A stretch of 64,000 bases of DNA from DASUAS01 sp963809795. GTDB taxonomy: Bacteria; Actinomycetota; Acidimicrobiia; IMCC26256; DASPTH01. Shown piece after piece: positions 18,916 to 30,751 of this stretch. The first letter of the stretch is position 1. Each line of letters starts with the position of its first letter. The stretch lies in NCBI GenBank assembly GCA_963809795.1, contig CAWELN010000008.1:186001-250000 (forward strand), in the 5' to 3' direction. Made by a program: the position numbers and the translations under genes. The notes beneath the pieces were generated by a model. That model was not told where the DNA came from. It ran no database searches and saw only the letters and a program-made list of their open reading frames with translations.

Positions 18916-20349
18916 GTGAGCCCGCTCCACGGCACCGTCGCCGAGGTCCCGGCGGCGGTGCTCGACCGGCTGGCGGCGCTCTGCCCGCTGGAGACCGCAC
19001 CCGACGCGGTGGCCGCCGTCAGCCGGGACTGGTGGCCGCTGGCGATGATCTGGGAGCAGGACGGCACGCAGGTCACCCCGCCGGCCGCGGTGGTTCGACC
19101 GACCACCGCCGACGGCCTCGCCGCGGTGCTGCGCGTCTGCAACGAGGCGCGGGTGCCCGTCACCGCGGCCGCCGGCCGCAGCGGGGTGTGCGGCGCGAGC
19201 ATGCCGGTGCACGGCGGCGTCGTCCTCGACCTCACCGCGCTCACCGGGATCGTGGACGTCGACGACACCGCGCTCGTGCTCGACGTGCGGGCCGGTACGT
19301 TCGGTACTCCCTTGGAGGCCACGCTGCGCCGCGATCACCACGTCACCCTCGGCCACTGGCCCCAGTCGATCGACCTCTCCACCGTCGGCGGCTGGTTGGC
19401 GTGCCGGAGCGCGGGCCAGATGTCGACCCGCTACGGGAAGATCGAGGACATGGTGCTGGGGCTCGACGTCGCCCTCGCCGACGGCCGGATGGTGCACACC
19501 GGCGGCGCGCCACGCGCCGCGGTCGGGCCCGACCTCACCCAGCTGTTCGTGGGCAGCGAGGGCACGCTCGGCGTGATCACGGGCGCCCGCCTGCGCGTCC
19601 ATCCGGCGCCGGCCGGCGAGGTGCGGGCGGCGTTCCGGTTCACGCGCTTCGAGGACGGCCTCGACGCGTGCCGCCGCATCCTCCGACGCGGCGCGACCCC
19701 CGCCGTCCTGCGCCTCTACGACGCGATCGAGGGCGAGCGGCACTTCTCGAGCGGCGACGCGGCGGTGCTCCTGGTCCTCGACGAGGGCGACCCCGCGCTC
19801 GTCGACGCGGTGTTGCAGGTGGTGCGCGACGAATGTCGCGACGCGACGCCGGACGACACCGCGCTGCTCGACGTGTGGCTCGAGCACCGCAACGACGTCT
19901 CCGCGCTCGAGCACTTCATCAGCACCGGCTTCGTGGTCGACACGATGGAGATCGCGGCGCGCTGGTCGGCGCTGCCGCGCGTGTACCGCGGCGTGCTGGC
20001 CGCGTTCCGGGGTGTCGACGGCATGGTGCTGGTGTCGGCGCACCTCTCGCACGCGTACCTCGACGGCGCCTGCCTCTACTTCACCTTCGGCGGTCATCCG
20101 CCGATGGACCAACGTGAGTCGTTCTACCGCCGCGCGTGGGACGCCGGCATGGAGGCGACGCTGGCCGGCGGCGCGGCGTTGAGCCACCACCACGGTGTCG
20201 GGCTGAACCGGGCCCGGTTCGCGCCGCTCGCGCTCGGGGAGGCGTTCGCGGTGCTGGCCGCGACCAAGACCGCGCTCGATCCGCACGGCATCCTGAACCC
20301 GGGCAAGCTCGGCCTGCCGAGCCCATGGGGCGAACCCGCCTGGCCGTGA
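18916..20349 (+). CDS. FAD-binding oxidoreductase, alkyldihydroxyacetonephosphate synthase-like
   Basis: 477 residues from GTG 18916, preceded by AGGAGG. The VAO-type FAD domain shows VVRPTTADGLAAVLRVCNE, then AAGRSGVCGASMPVHGGVVLD, STVGGWLACRSAGQMSTRYG, and VGSEGTLGVITGARLRVHP. The cap and C-terminus contain SHAYLDGACLYFTF and ALSHHHGVGLNRA, where the HHH and tyrosine patterns match animal and bacterial alkyl-DHAP synthases. LDPHGILNPGKLGL ends the protein as in D-lactate/glycolate oxidases. True AGPS swaps the acyl group of acyl-DHAP for a fatty alcohol. Bacterial homologues may instead be 2-hydroxyacid oxidases. Position after glpD supports a glycerophosphate-linked role. Confidence 0.75.
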   Translation: MSPLHGTVAEVPAAVLDRLAALCPLETAPDAVAAVSRDWWPLAMIWEQDGTQVTPPAAVVRPTTADGLAAVLRVCNEARVPVTAAAGRSGVCGASMPVHGGVVLDLTALTGIVDVDDTALVLDVRAGTFGTPLEATLRRDHHVTLGHWPQSIDLSTVGGWLACRSAGQMSTRYGKIEDMVLGLDVALADGRMVHTGGAPRAAVGPDLTQLFVGSEGTLGVITGARLRVHPAPAGEVRAAFRFTRFEDGLDACRRILRRGATPAVLRLYDAIEGERHFSSGDAAVLLVLDEGDPALVDAVLQVVRDECRDATPDDTALLDVWLEHRNDVSALEHFISTGFVVDTMEIAARWSALPRVYRGVLAAFRGVDGMVLVSAHLSHAYLDGACLYFTFGGHPPMDQRESFYRRAWDAGMEATLAGGAALSHHHGVGLNRARFAPLALGEAFAVLAATKTALDPHGILNPGKLGLPSPWGEPAWP

Positions 20350-21954
20350 AACGACTCGTCCTCGCGCTCTTCGTCGTCGTGGTGCTCGGCGCGCTCGCGC
20401 TGCCCGCCGGCTCCGTGCCGGAACGGCAAGGTCGGGGCAAGCCCGGGCCGTCGACCACCACGACCACCACGACCAGCACGACCACCACGACCACCTGGCC
20501 CCCGCTGCCGGCGTTCGACGCCACGCTGTCCTGGGCCGACTGCGGCGGTGGCTTCCAGTGCGGCACGCTGACCGTGCCCACCGATTGGACCGGCTCCGGG
20601 CCCGAACGGGGAGCAGGGCGATCGCCGACCGACACGGTGCCGCTGGCGCTGCTCCGCCATCCGGCCGAATCGCCGGCCGAGCGCATCGGGTCCCTCGTCG
20701 TGAACTACGGCGGTCCCGGTGAGTCAGGCGTCGACTACCTGCGCGCGACGTGGTCGCGGCTCCCGCCGGAAGTGCGAGCCCGCTTCGACGTGGTGAGCTT
20801 CGATCCCCGTGGCACCGGTGCGTCGCGCCCGGTCGACTGCGTCGACGACGCGTTCCTCGACTTCGGGAACGCGCTCCCGCCCGTTCCGACGACAACCGCA
20901 CAGCTCGACGTGGTGCACCGCTACAACGAGCAGTTCGCGGCCGGATGCGTGCAGCGCATGGGCGCGTACGCGACCGAGGTCGGCACCCGCAACGTCGCGC
21001 GCGACCTCGAGGCGATCCGCATCGCCCTCGGCGAGCCCAAGCTCGACTACCTCGGCTACTCGTACGGGACGATCGTCGGCATCACGTACGCGCAGATGTT
21101 CCCGACCACCATCCGGACCATGGTGCTCGACGGGCCGCCCGACTACTGGCTCCGCGCCCGCGACTACGGGTACCAGCAGGCGCGCGGCTTCATGAACGCG
21201 CTCAACGCGTTCCTCGACTGGTGCGACCAGGCCCGCTGCTCCCTCGCGTCGACCGGCTCGCCGCGCGACCTGCTGCAGCAGCTCATCGGGCGCGTGAACG
21301 AGGCTCCGTTGCCCGCGACGTACACGGCCAACGGTGTGACGCGCGAGGGGACGCTCACGCCCACCCTGCTCGAGAGCGCGGTGCTGTCGATGCTCTACGA
21401 CCGTTCCCGCGGCTGGCCGATCCTGGCCGACTCCCTCGCCCAGGCGGTGCAGGGGGGCTCGGGTGCGGCGTTGCTGCAGCTCGCCGACCAGTATCTCGGC
21501 CGGCGTCCCGACGGCACGTGGCAGCCGCTGGTGGAGGCCAACGCGGTCATCAGCTGCGTCGACCGTCCGGCGAAGAAGAAGGTGCCGAGCGAGGCCGCCG
21601 AGCTGGCCGACGTCGCCACCTTCCAGGCCCAGCTCCCGCCGTGGGGCGGCGCCTGGGCGACGACCGTCTGCGTCGGCATGCCCAAGCCGGCCAAGGGCGA
21701 CGCGCTCGGTGACGTGCACCGTGCGCGCGGCCCCGCCGGTCCTGGTGATCGGGACCACCGGTGACCCGGCCGCGCCCTACGCGGGTGCGCAGTCGATGGT
21801 GGCTCGCATCGCCGGCTCGCAGCTGCTCACGTTCGACAGCACCGAGCACACCGCCTACGGCCGCGCCATCAGCACGTGCATCGACGACGCGGTCGACACG
21901 TACCTCGTGAGCGGCGCGATGCCGCCCGTGGGCGCCCACTGCGCGCCCGACTGA
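20346..21954 (+). CDS. secreted alpha/beta hydrolase (S33 tripeptidyl-aminopeptidase type), one frame change
   Basis: Begins at GTG 20346, overlapping the upstream stop, with a signal peptide (RLVLALFVVVVLGALALPAG). A run of about fifteen threonines and serines follows before the catalytic domain. Oxyanion region NYGGPGESGVDYLR, SFDPRGTGASRPVDC and the nucleophile elbow YLGYSYGTIVG match the S33 secreted aminopeptidase/esterase family of Streptomyces. The C-terminal cap supplies PPVLVIGTTGDPAAPY (acid) and STEHTAYG (His) in the next frame, so one indel lies near 21715. An ATG at 20325 in the same frame is an alternative start. The Thr tract is probably a wall linker. Confidence 0.8.
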
Positions 21955-21960
21955 CGCGCA

Positions 21961-22383
21961 TCAGCTCTCGAAGCGGCCGGTGCCGTCGAACTCGAACCGC
22001 CGCCGACCGAGCAGGATCTCGCCGTAGACGTGGTCGGGTGTCTCCCACTCGAGGTCGAAGCCGACGGCGACGCGCTCGCCGCGGTCGCTCGCCGCCGCTT
22101 CCGCCTCGTCGGCGAACTGCACCCCGAAGGCCTCGAGCCCGAAGCTCCAGTGCTCGCCGGGGGTCTCGCAGAGGAGCTCGGCCCAGAGGCCCTCGGCCCG
22201 CACGACCAGCTGCGCGCCGCGCGGCGGGGGCACCTCGTCGTCGTGCACCACGACGACACCCTCCCCGGGCAGGGTCACGCGGGCGGTGAAGGTCGCCGCC
22301 GCGTCGTCGTCGGGGATCGTGAGCCGGAGGGACCCGGCGACTCCATCGGCGTCGGCGAACTCCAGCGACCACGCCCTCCCCAC
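21961..22383 (-). CDS. conserved hypothetical beta-rich protein
   Basis: 140 residues from GTG 22383, six bases after the mdh stop. It begins MGRAWSLEFADADGVAGSLRL, and the pattern of alternating hydrophobic residues with WSFGLEAFGVQF and DVEWETPDHVYGE-like elements suggests a beta-sandwich of the kind seen in DUF7064-type lipid-metabolism proteins. There are no catalytic motifs, cysteines beyond one, or membrane segments. It is the last gene of the long minus-strand set that starts at purN. Function unknown. Confidence 0.6.
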   Translation of the reverse strand: MGRAWSLEFADADGVAGSLRLTIPDDDAAATFTARVTLPGEGVVVVHDDEVPPPRGAQLVVRAEGLWAELLCETPGEHWSFGLEAFGVQFADEAEAAASDRGERVAVGFDLEWETPDHVYGEILLGRRRFEFDGTGRFES

Positions 22384-22389
22384 CGGGCG

Positions 22390-23387
22390 CTACCCCGGGA
22401 CCAGGCCGAGGTTGCGCACCTCGTCGCGCTCGTCGAGCAGCTCCTTGCGTCGTGACCTCGATCTTCCCGCGCGCGAAGTCGTCGTGCTCGATGCCCTCGA
22501 CGACCGACCACGACGAGCCGTCGCTGCGCACGGGGAAGCCGAACTGGAGCCCCTCGGGCACGCCGTACTCGCCCGAGCTGCTCACCGCCAGGGAGTGGAA
22601 GTCGTCGCCGGGCGTGGCGAAGTGCACGCTGTTCACCGAGTCGATGGCGGCGTGGGCGGCCGACGCGGCCGACGACGCGCCCCGCTTCTCGATGACCGCC
22701 GCGCCGCGCTTCTGCACCGTCTCGATGAACGCACCCTGCAGCCAGGCGGTGTCGTCGATCACGTCGGGCACCGGCTTCCCGTCGATGCGCGGCGTGCGCG
22801 AAGTCGGGGAACTGCGTGGCCGAGTGGTTGCCCCAGATGGCGACGTTCGTGACCTGGCGGTTCTGCACGCCGGCCTTCTTCGCCAGCTGCGTCTTGGCCC
22901 GGTTCTCGTCGAGGCGGGTCATGGCGAACCATCGGTCGGCGGGCACGTCGGGAGCGTTCGACCGGGCGATCAGGCAGTTGGTGTTGCACGGGTTGCCGAC
23001 CACGAGGACGCGCACGTCGGCGGCGGCGTGGTCGTTGATCGCCTGGCCCTGCGGCTTGAAGATCCCGCCGTTCACCGAGAGGAGGTCGCCGCGCTCCATG
23101 CCCGCCTTGCGCGGGATCGAGCCGACGAGCAGCGCCCACGACGCGCCGTCGAACGCGGTCTTGAGGTCGGCGGTCGCCTCGATGCCGACGAGCAGCGGGT
23201 GCGCACCGTCCTCGAGCTCCATCACCACGCCCTCGAGCGCGGGCAGGGCGGGCTCGATCTCGAGCAGCCGCAGCACCACCGGCTGGTCGGGACCGAGCAG
23301 CTGACCGCTGGCGATCCGGTGGACGAGCGCGTAGCCGATCTGGCCCGCGGCGCCGGTGACGGTGACGTGGAGGGGGTCTGCAGCCAT
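22390..23387 (-). CDS. mdh: malate dehydrogenase, two frame changes
   Basis: Starts at ATG 23387. VTVTGAAGQIGYALVHRIASG is the NAD-binding GxxGxxG of the cytosolic-type MDH, followed by GSIPRKAGMERGDLL, VGNPCNTNC and MTRLDENRAKTQLAKKAG, with the substrate arginine. The catalytic His is in AIWGNHSATQFPDF. After about 22793 the chain continues in another frame (RIDGKPVPDVI, WLQGAFIETVQKRGAAVI, EYGVPEGLQFGFPV). After about 22448 it returns to finish ELLDERDEVRNLGLVPG. Length without breaks is about 331, normal for the family. Two single-base indels are assumed. It interconverts malate and oxaloacetate and lies in one direction with icd. Confidence 0.88.
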
Positions 23388-23397
23388 GCGGGCGAAA

Positions 23398-24204
23398 TTA
23401 CCCGGCGGCTCCCGATCCGGCCGAAGCCGACGGCGTGGTCGACGCGATCACGTTGAGCAGGAGCTCGCGGGCCTCGGTGAGCTCGGCGATGCGCTCGGCG
23501 GCGCCGGTGCTGCCCGCGCCGTGGTCGGGGTGCGCGAGCCGGACGAGCCGCCGGAACCGGCGCTGCACGTCGTCGCGCTCGATGGCCAGGCCGGCGTGGA
23601 GGCCGAGGACCTCCATGGCCCAGCGGCGCTCGGACGGGATGCCCGCCCATTCCTCCGACCCGCCGCCGACCGTCGTCGTCATGCCGGGACCGGGTGGGCG
23701 CGCCCCCGGGAGCCCTTCGTAGCGGCGGCGGACGTCCAGTCCCTCGGGCAGCACCCCCGGTCGCGCCACCGCGGCGTCGACGAACCGGAACGCCACCGTC
23801 CGGCCCGACGGCGGCAGCTGCGACGCGGCCATGAGGGCGCCGATCACCTGGGGCGCGGCGGGGCCGTGGAGATCGAGCTCGAGGACCGGCCGCACCGAGC
23901 CCCGTTCCACCGCCGCGCTGATGATCCGGTGGCGGGAGAGGTCGAGGCCGTGGGTGTCGCGCTGGAGCCGGTAGCGCAGGGCGATGCGGGGCACCGTGAG
24001 CCCCCGGCGGGCCACCTCCACCAGGCGGTCGAGGGCGTCGAACTGCTCTTCGTCGAGCCCGGGGACGTGCTCGGCGATGACCGCCCCGATGAGCACCCCG
24101 CCGAACGCGGGACCGCTGGTGGGGAGGTAGCCGTTGTCGACCGCCACCCGGCGCGTCGGCATGTGCCTGCGCGTGTGCCGGATGTTCAGCTCGGCGAGCA
24201 GCAC
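23398..24204 (-). CDS. protein with C-terminal J domain
   Basis: 268 residues from ATG 24204. The first 150 residues are an unrecognised domain containing RVAVDNGYLPTSGPAFGGVLIGAVI and VLELDLHGPAAPQVIGALMAAS. The last 65 residues are a J domain: EVLGLHAGLAIERDDVQRRFR, then LVRLAHPDHG with the HPD tripeptide, then ERIAELTEARELLL. It should stimulate an Hsp70 ATPase and bring a specific client through the N-terminal domain. Lack of Gly/Phe and zinc regions separates it from DnaJ proper. It sits between icd and mdh, so those enzymes could be clients, but this is speculation. Confidence 0.8.
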   Translation of the reverse strand: MLLAELNIRHTRRHMPTRRVAVDNGYLPTSGPAFGGVLIGAVIAEHVPGLDEEQFDALDRLVEVARRGLTVPRIALRYRLQRDTHGLDLSRHRIISAAVERGSVRPVLELDLHGPAAPQVIGALMAASQLPPSGRTVAFRFVDAAVARPGVLPEGLDVRRRYEGLPGARPPGPGMTTTVGGGSEEWAGIPSERRWAMEVLGLHAGLAIERDDVQRRFRRLVRLAHPDHGAGSTGAAERIAELTEARELLLNVIASTTPSASAGSGAAG

Positions 24205-24258
24205 GTTCGGGGCCCTCCGCCTGGATCTTCGGCGCCGGACGCCGAGCGGATGCGAATT

Positions 24259-26489
<2,231 letters not shown>

Positions 26490-26505
26490 GACCTTGGAAG
26501 CTACC

Positions 26506-26730
26506 TCAGCGGACGGCGAGGACGATCAGCAGCACGACGACGTAGATCGCGAGGAGCGCGGCCGCCCAGCGCCACACCGAACCGCGGGTGAAGGGCTCGG
26601 GCCGGCCGCCGATGCCCGCCAACGTCATGTTGCACTCACGGCAGCGCTCGTCGGCCGGTGCGACCGGCGCGCCGCAGAGCGGGCACACCGCCGGCGGCGG
26701 CGCCACCGGCTGCGGGTCGGGCAGGCTCAT
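26506..26730 (-). CDS. small zinc-ribbon protein with C-terminal membrane helix
   Basis: 74 residues. Two CxxC pairs (CPLC at residues 16-19 and CREC at 31-34) form a zinc ribbon after a proline-rich start. A single hydrophobic helix (WAAALLAIYVVVLLIVLAV) ends the protein, so the ribbon is probably cytoplasmic and tail-anchored. It lies 4 bases after folD and 16 bases before icd in the same direction, clearly co-transcribed. No function is known for this arrangement. Confidence 0.65.
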   Translation of the reverse strand: MSLPDPQPVAPPPAVCPLCGAPVAPADERCRECNMTLAGIGGRPEPFTRGSVWRWAAALLAIYVVVLLIVLAVR

Positions 26731-26734
26731 GCGC

Positions 26735-27616
26735 TCAGACCGTCCGGCTCTGGCGGCGGGCGGCGGCGGTGCGCTCCGCCGCCTCCACCGCGTTGCGGAA
26801 CAGCATGGCGATGGTGGTCGGGCCCACGCCGCCGACCCGGGGCGTGATGGCGCCCGCGACGGCCTCGCACGCCTCGTCGACGTCGGGCAGCAGCTTCCGG
26901 CCCTCGTACCGCACTCCTCCGCCCACGACCACCGCCCCCGGCGAGATGTGCTCGGGCTGCAGGATGCCGGGCACGCCGGCGGCGGCCACGACGATGCCGG
27001 CCCGCCGCGTGTACTCGGGCCAGTCGGGGACGCCGGTGTGCACCACCGTGACCGCGGCGTTGGCCGTCGGGCGCTTCTGGGAGAGGAGCAGCGCCAGCGG
27101 CCGCCCGAGGGTGGTGCCGCGCCCGAGGATGCAGACCTCGTGCCCGGCGACCGGGATGTCGTAGAACGCGAGCAGGGCCTCGATGCCCGCGGGCGTGGCG
27201 GGCACCGGCCCCGCCATCATCAGCGCCAGCCGGCCCATGTTGACCGGGTGCATGCCGTCGACGTCCTTGTCGGGATCCATCGCCAGCAACGCGGCGTCGA
27301 AGTCGATGTGCGGAGGCGTGGGGTGCTGGATCAGGAAGCCGTCCACGAGCGGGTCGTCGTTGAACGCACGCACCGCGGCCAGCACGTCGGCCTGGCTGGC
27401 CGAGTCGGCGAGGTGCTGGTGGGGCGCCGACCACCCGAGCTCGCGCGCCTTCTCCATCTTCATGCCCACGTACCGCGCGCTGGCGCCGTCGTCGCCGACG
27501 AGGATCGTTCCCAGCCCGGGGGTGTGCCCGTTCTCGATGAGCTTCTCGCTGCGCGGCACCAGGTCCTCGAACACCGCGTCCGCGACCGGGCCTCCGGGCA
27601 TCATCTTGGCGGCCAT
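26735..27616 (-). CDS. folD: bifunctional methylenetetrahydrofolate dehydrogenase/cyclohydrolase
   Basis: 293 residues from ATG 27616. The catalytic lysine lies in ARYVGMKMEKARELGW, the substrate loop in DGFLIQHPTPPHID, and DPDKDVDGMHPVNMG is the PROSITE-type signature. The NADP site is CILGRGTTLGRPLALLL, and the C-terminus has TPRVGGVGPTTIAML. FolD interconverts 5,10-methylene- and 10-formyl-tetrahydrofolate. The two upstream genes, purN and purH, are the two 10-formyl-THF-using steps of purine synthesis, so supplier and consumers share one operon. Confidence 0.94.
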   Translation of the reverse strand: MAAKMMPGGPVADAVFEDLVPRSEKLIENGHTPGLGTILVGDDGASARYVGMKMEKARELGWSAPHQHLADSASQADVLAAVRAFNDDPLVDGFLIQHPTPPHIDFDAALLAMDPDKDVDGMHPVNMGRLALMMAGPVPATPAGIEALLAFYDIPVAGHEVCILGRGTTLGRPLALLLSQKRPTANAAVTVVHTGVPDWPEYTRRAGIVVAAAGVPGILQPEHISPGAVVVGGGVRYEGRKLLPDVDEACEAVAGAITPRVGGVGPTTIAMLFRNAVEAAERTAAARRQSRTV

Positions 27617-27639
27617 CTGCAGCTCTCCTGGTGACGGGT

Positions 27640-29172
27640 CTAGTGGAGGAAGTGTCGTTCGCCAGTGAACACCATCGCGACGCCGAGCTCGTCGGCGCGT
27701 TCGATGTTCGGTTCGTCGCGCATCGAGCCGCCGGGTTGCACGATCACCGCGACGCCGGCGGCCGCGGCCGCCTCGATGCCGTCGGGGAACGGGTAGAACG
27801 CGTCCGACGCGCACGCGCCGCCGGCGGCGCGACCGGCCGCCTTCTTGGCCGCGATCTCGCCCGACTCCACCCGGTTCTGCTGCCCGGCGCCGATGCCGAC
27901 GGCCTGGCCGTCCTTCACCAGCACGATCGCGTTCGACTTCACGTGGCCGCAGATGCGCCAGGCCAGCTCGGCGTCGCGCCACTCGGCGTCGGTGGGCGCG
28001 CGCTTGGTGACGACCCGCCAGTCGTTCCGGGTGGCGGCGAAGTGATGGGCGTCCTGCACCAGGAACCCGCCGCTGATCTGGCGGAAGTCGAGGGTCTGCG
28101 GCTCCGGCGGGCCCGCGCTGAGGAGGCGCGTGTTCTTGCGCTTCCCGATCAGCGCGTCGATGGTGCCCGGTTCCCAGCCCGGTGCCAGCACGAGGTCGGC
28201 CTGGGGGCCGGCGACCATGCGGGCGGCGGTGGCGGCGTCGACCGGGCGGTTCAGCGCGACGATGCCGCCGAACGCGGACCGCTCGTCGCACTCGAGCGCG
28301 CGCTGGTAGGCGGTGGCGAGGTCGTCGGCCAACGCGACGCCGCACGGGTTGGCGTGCTTGATGATGGCGACCGCGGGGCCGTCGGCGGCGCCGGTGGAGT
28401 GCAGGTCGTGCACGAGGCGCCACGCGGCGTCGGCGTCGTAGAGGTTGAGGTACGAGAGCGCGAGGCCGGCGTGCTGCTCGACGCCGTCCCACCAGCTCGC
28501 GGTGCCCGCGATGCGGTAGCGCGCCGCGTGCTGGTGCGGGTTCTCGCCGTAGCGCAGGGCCTCGCCGGTGCGCTCCAGCGCGAGGTCGATGTACTGGGGC
28601 AACTCGTCGTCGCGCTGCAGCCAGGCGACGATCTGGGCGTCGAACGCCGCGGTGCTGGCGAAGGCGGCGACGGCGAGCTCGCGGCGGGTGTCGTCGCCCA
28701 CCGTGTTGTCGTTGGCGTCGAGCTCCTCGAGCAACGGGGCGTACTGCGACGCGTCGGTGACGACGGTGACGAACGCGTGGTTCTTCGCCGCCGCCCGCAC
28801 CATCGCCGGGCCGCCGACGTCGATGGTCTCGATGCCGGGGTCCCGGGCGAACGGATAGAGGTTCGAGACCACCAGGTCGAAGGGCCGGATGCCGTAGGTG
28901 GCCATGTCCTCGTCGTGCGACGCCTTCGACCGGTCGGCCAGGATCCCGCCGTGGATCTTCGGGTGGAGCGTGACGACCCGGTGGTCGAGGATGGGCGGGA
29001 CGCCGGTGATGTCGTCGACCGCGGTCACCGGGATGCCGGCCTCGGCGATCGCCGTGGCGGTCCCGCCCGACGACACCAGCTCGATGCCGCGCTGCTGGAG
29101 CTCCCGGGCGAACTCGACGATGCCGGTCTTGTCGTACACCGAGAGCAGTGCCCTCGTGATCTTCGTGCGCAT
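27640..29172 (-). CDS. purH: bifunctional AICAR formyltransferase/IMP cyclohydrolase
   Basis: 510 residues starting at an ATG that overlaps the purN stop (ATGA). The N-terminal IMP cyclohydrolase part has ALLSVYDKTGIVEFARELQ, LVSSGGTATAIAEAGI and TLHPKIHGGILADR. The C-terminal AICAR transformylase has LRYGENPHQHAARY, IIKHANPCGVAL with the catalytic K-H, and RSAFGGIVALNRPV. Full length and uninterrupted, unlike several neighbours. It performs the last two steps to IMP, using 10-formyl-THF. Confidence 0.96.
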   Translation of the reverse strand: MRTKITRALLSVYDKTGIVEFARELQQRGIELVSSGGTATAIAEAGIPVTAVDDITGVPPILDHRVVTLHPKIHGGILADRSKASHDEDMATYGIRPFDLVVSNLYPFARDPGIETIDVGGPAMVRAAAKNHAFVTVVTDASQYAPLLEELDANDNTVGDDTRRELAVAAFASTAAFDAQIVAWLQRDDELPQYIDLALERTGEALRYGENPHQHAARYRIAGTASWWDGVEQHAGLALSYLNLYDADAAWRLVHDLHSTGAADGPAVAIIKHANPCGVALADDLATAYQRALECDERSAFGGIVALNRPVDAATAARMVAGPQADLVLAPGWEPGTIDALIGKRKNTRLLSAGPPEPQTLDFRQISGGFLVQDAHHFAATRNDWRVVTKRAPTDAEWRDAELAWRICGHVKSNAIVLVKDGQAVGIGAGQQNRVESGEIAAKKAAGRAAGGACASDAFYPFPDGIEAAAAAGVAVIVQPGGSMRDEPNIERADELGVAMVFTGERHFLH

Positions 29173-29750
29173 CAGGCCTCTCCCGCTCGCGCGTCCTCGT
29201 CGGCGATCAACGCCCGGAGCACCTCCGGGTAGATCCGCCGTTCGACTTCCTTGATCCGTTCGTGCAGCGACTCCACGGTGTCGTCGGGCAGGACCGGCAC
29301 CGCCTCCTGCGCGAGGATCGGTCCCTCGTCGACCTCGAGCCGGGCCAGGTGCACCGTGCACCCGGTGACCTTCACGCCCATGGCCAGCGCGTCGTCGACC
29401 GCGTGCCACCCTTTGAACGCCGGCAGCAGCGCGGGATGGGTGTTGACGATCTTGTCGGGGTAGGCGTCGTGGATCGGCTTCGACAGGATGGTGCCGAAGC
29501 CGGCCATGGCGACGAGGTCGACCCGGTGGCGGGCGAGGGCGTCGAGCACCTCGTGGGTGTAGGCGACGCGGTCGAAGCTCGCGCCGAACGTGGTGCGTTC
29601 GACCAATTCGGTGGCCACCCCGGCCTCGTCGGCGATGCCGAGGGCGCCGCACGGGCGATCGGCGACCACGACCGCGATGGGGAGATGGGCGTCGAGCATC
29701 GAGCGGAGGATGGTGCCACTTCCGGATGCCAGCACTGCGATGCGGCCCAC
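29172..29750 (-). CDS. purN: phosphoribosylglycinamide formyltransferase
   Basis: About 192 residues from GTG 29750, chosen because the conserved start GRIAVLASGSGTILRSML follows it at once. Longer starts up to 29819 add only arginine-rich residues. IVNTHPALLPAFKGWHAV carries the catalytic histidine, and GCTVHLARLEVDEGPILAQEAV carries the catalytic aspartate. It transfers a formyl group from 10-formyl-THF to GAR. It is the first gene of the purN-purH-folD-icd-mdh set and diverges from the gene at 29894. Confidence 0.93.
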   Translation of the reverse strand: MGRIAVLASGSGTILRSMLDAHLPIAVVVADRPCGALGIADEAGVATELVERTTFGASFDRVAYTHEVLDALARHRVDLVAMAGFGTILSKPIHDAYPDKIVNTHPALLPAFKGWHAVDDALAMGVKVTGCTVHLARLEVDEGPILAQEAVPVLPDDTVESLHERIKEVERRIYPEVLRALIADEDARAGEA

Positions 29751-29893
29751 GCACCGAACGTAGCCGAGGGGCCTCCGGCCGGCCTGACCATCACGCTGCG
29801 TGGTCGAGGATCCTTGCAATCGGAGTCAAGCCATGGTGGGCTAGTTGCCGATGTGCCCCAGAGCGGGCCGCACCGCGCAGAAAGAGGTAGGTC

Positions 29894-30379
29894 TTGGACC
29901 TCAAGAAATTGACACCGGGGGAGACGACGACCGCGGTCTCCGGCGTCGTGCTCCTGATCTTCAGCTTCTTCCATTGGTACAGCGTCGACCTCGGTCCTTT
30001 CGGATCGGTGAGCCGCAACGGTTGGCAGAGCCCGGACGCGTTCTGGAGCGTGATCGCCATCCTGATCGGGATCGTGCTCGCGGCCCACGTCATCGTCGAG
30101 AAGATCGGCGGGGTCGAGCTCCCCGAGCGCCTCGGCAGCGTGGGCTGGGGCATCGTGCACCTCGCGGGGGGCGTGATCGCCTTCCTGTTCATCCTGATCA
30201 AGTGGCTGTCCAACACCGACTTCACCGCCTTCGGCCTCTACGTGAGCCTGATCGCGGCGGCCGGCCTGGCCGTCGGTGGCTACCTCATGGCGAAGGAGCG
30301 GGGCGACCTGCCGGGCACGCTCGGTGGCGCGAAGGGCGACTCCGCCCCCCCGCCGCCGCCGGCGCCACCGACCGCGTGA
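29894..30379 (+). CDS. small four-helix membrane protein of unknown function
   Basis: 161 residues from TTG 29894, preceded by AGAAAGAGGTAGG. It begins MDLKKLTPGETTTAVSGVV and has four hydrophobic segments: VVLLIFSFFHWYSV, VIAILIGIVLAAHVIV, GIVHLAGGVIAFLFILI and LYVSLIAAAGLAVGGYLM. An outer loop is FGSVSRNGWQSPDAFWS. The tail is a flexible Pro/Ala stretch. The combination of W-x-S-V loops resembles small actinobacterial DUF-type membrane proteins, but I do not recognise the family. A strong stem-loop follows, so it is probably a single-gene transcript. Confidence 0.65.
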   Translation: MDLKKLTPGETTTAVSGVVLLIFSFFHWYSVDLGPFGSVSRNGWQSPDAFWSVIAILIGIVLAAHVIVEKIGGVELPERLGSVGWGIVHLAGGVIAFLFILIKWLSNTDFTAFGLYVSLIAAAGLAVGGYLMAKERGDLPGTLGGAKGDSAPPPPPAPPTA

Positions 30380-30400
30380 CCTGACCGACCAGAGTGCCGA

Positions 30401-30426
30401 CCGGCCCCGCTCTCGAGCGGGGCCGG
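30401..30426 (+). terminator. strong GC stem-loop after the four-helix membrane gene
   Basis: CCGGCCCCGCT (30401-30411) and AGCGGGGCCGG (30416-30426) form a perfect 11-bp stem with a CTCG tetraloop, 22 bases after the stop of the preceding gene. TTCGCGTTTCG follows. It is the clearest intrinsic-type hairpin in the window. Confidence 0.7.
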
Positions 30427-30474
30427 TTCGCGTTTCGCTGAGCACACGATCCGGATGTTCGAGGAGGGGCGGAC

Positions 30475-30702
30475 ATGACCGACACGCTCGGACCGGTACG
30501 ACCCGGACTGGCGGGCCGACTCCGCTGGCGGGCGGAACGCCGGCCCCGACCGGGCTTCGCGCACGTGCTCGGTGCCCTCGCCTCCTGGTTGGCGCCGGTC
30601 CTCGGCGAGCCGGACGACGGGTACGAGCCGGTCCCGCCGCCCACGGTGCCGCCCGGCGGCGACTCCGCCACCACGGCGCTGCCCGACGCCGCAGCCGCCT
30701 GA
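30475..30702 (+). CDS. small hypothetical protein
   Basis: 75 residues from ATG 30475 with a good ribosome site (GAGGAGGGG, 6 bases upstream). The sequence has a basic start (GLAGRLRWRAERRPRPG), one amphipathic helix (FAHVLGALASWLAPVLG) and an acidic, Pro/Ala-rich tail. No known domain. The ribosome site and the position after a terminator support expression. The coding potential of so short and biased a sequence is otherwise hard to judge. Confidence 0.45.
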   Translation: MTDTLGPVRPGLAGRLRWRAERRPRPGFAHVLGALASWLAPVLGEPDDGYEPVPPPTVPPGGDSATTALPDAAAA

Positions 30703-30751
30703 CGCAGCCCGCCGCGGGGAGCTCCACCCATCTCCCATTTCCCGTCGGACC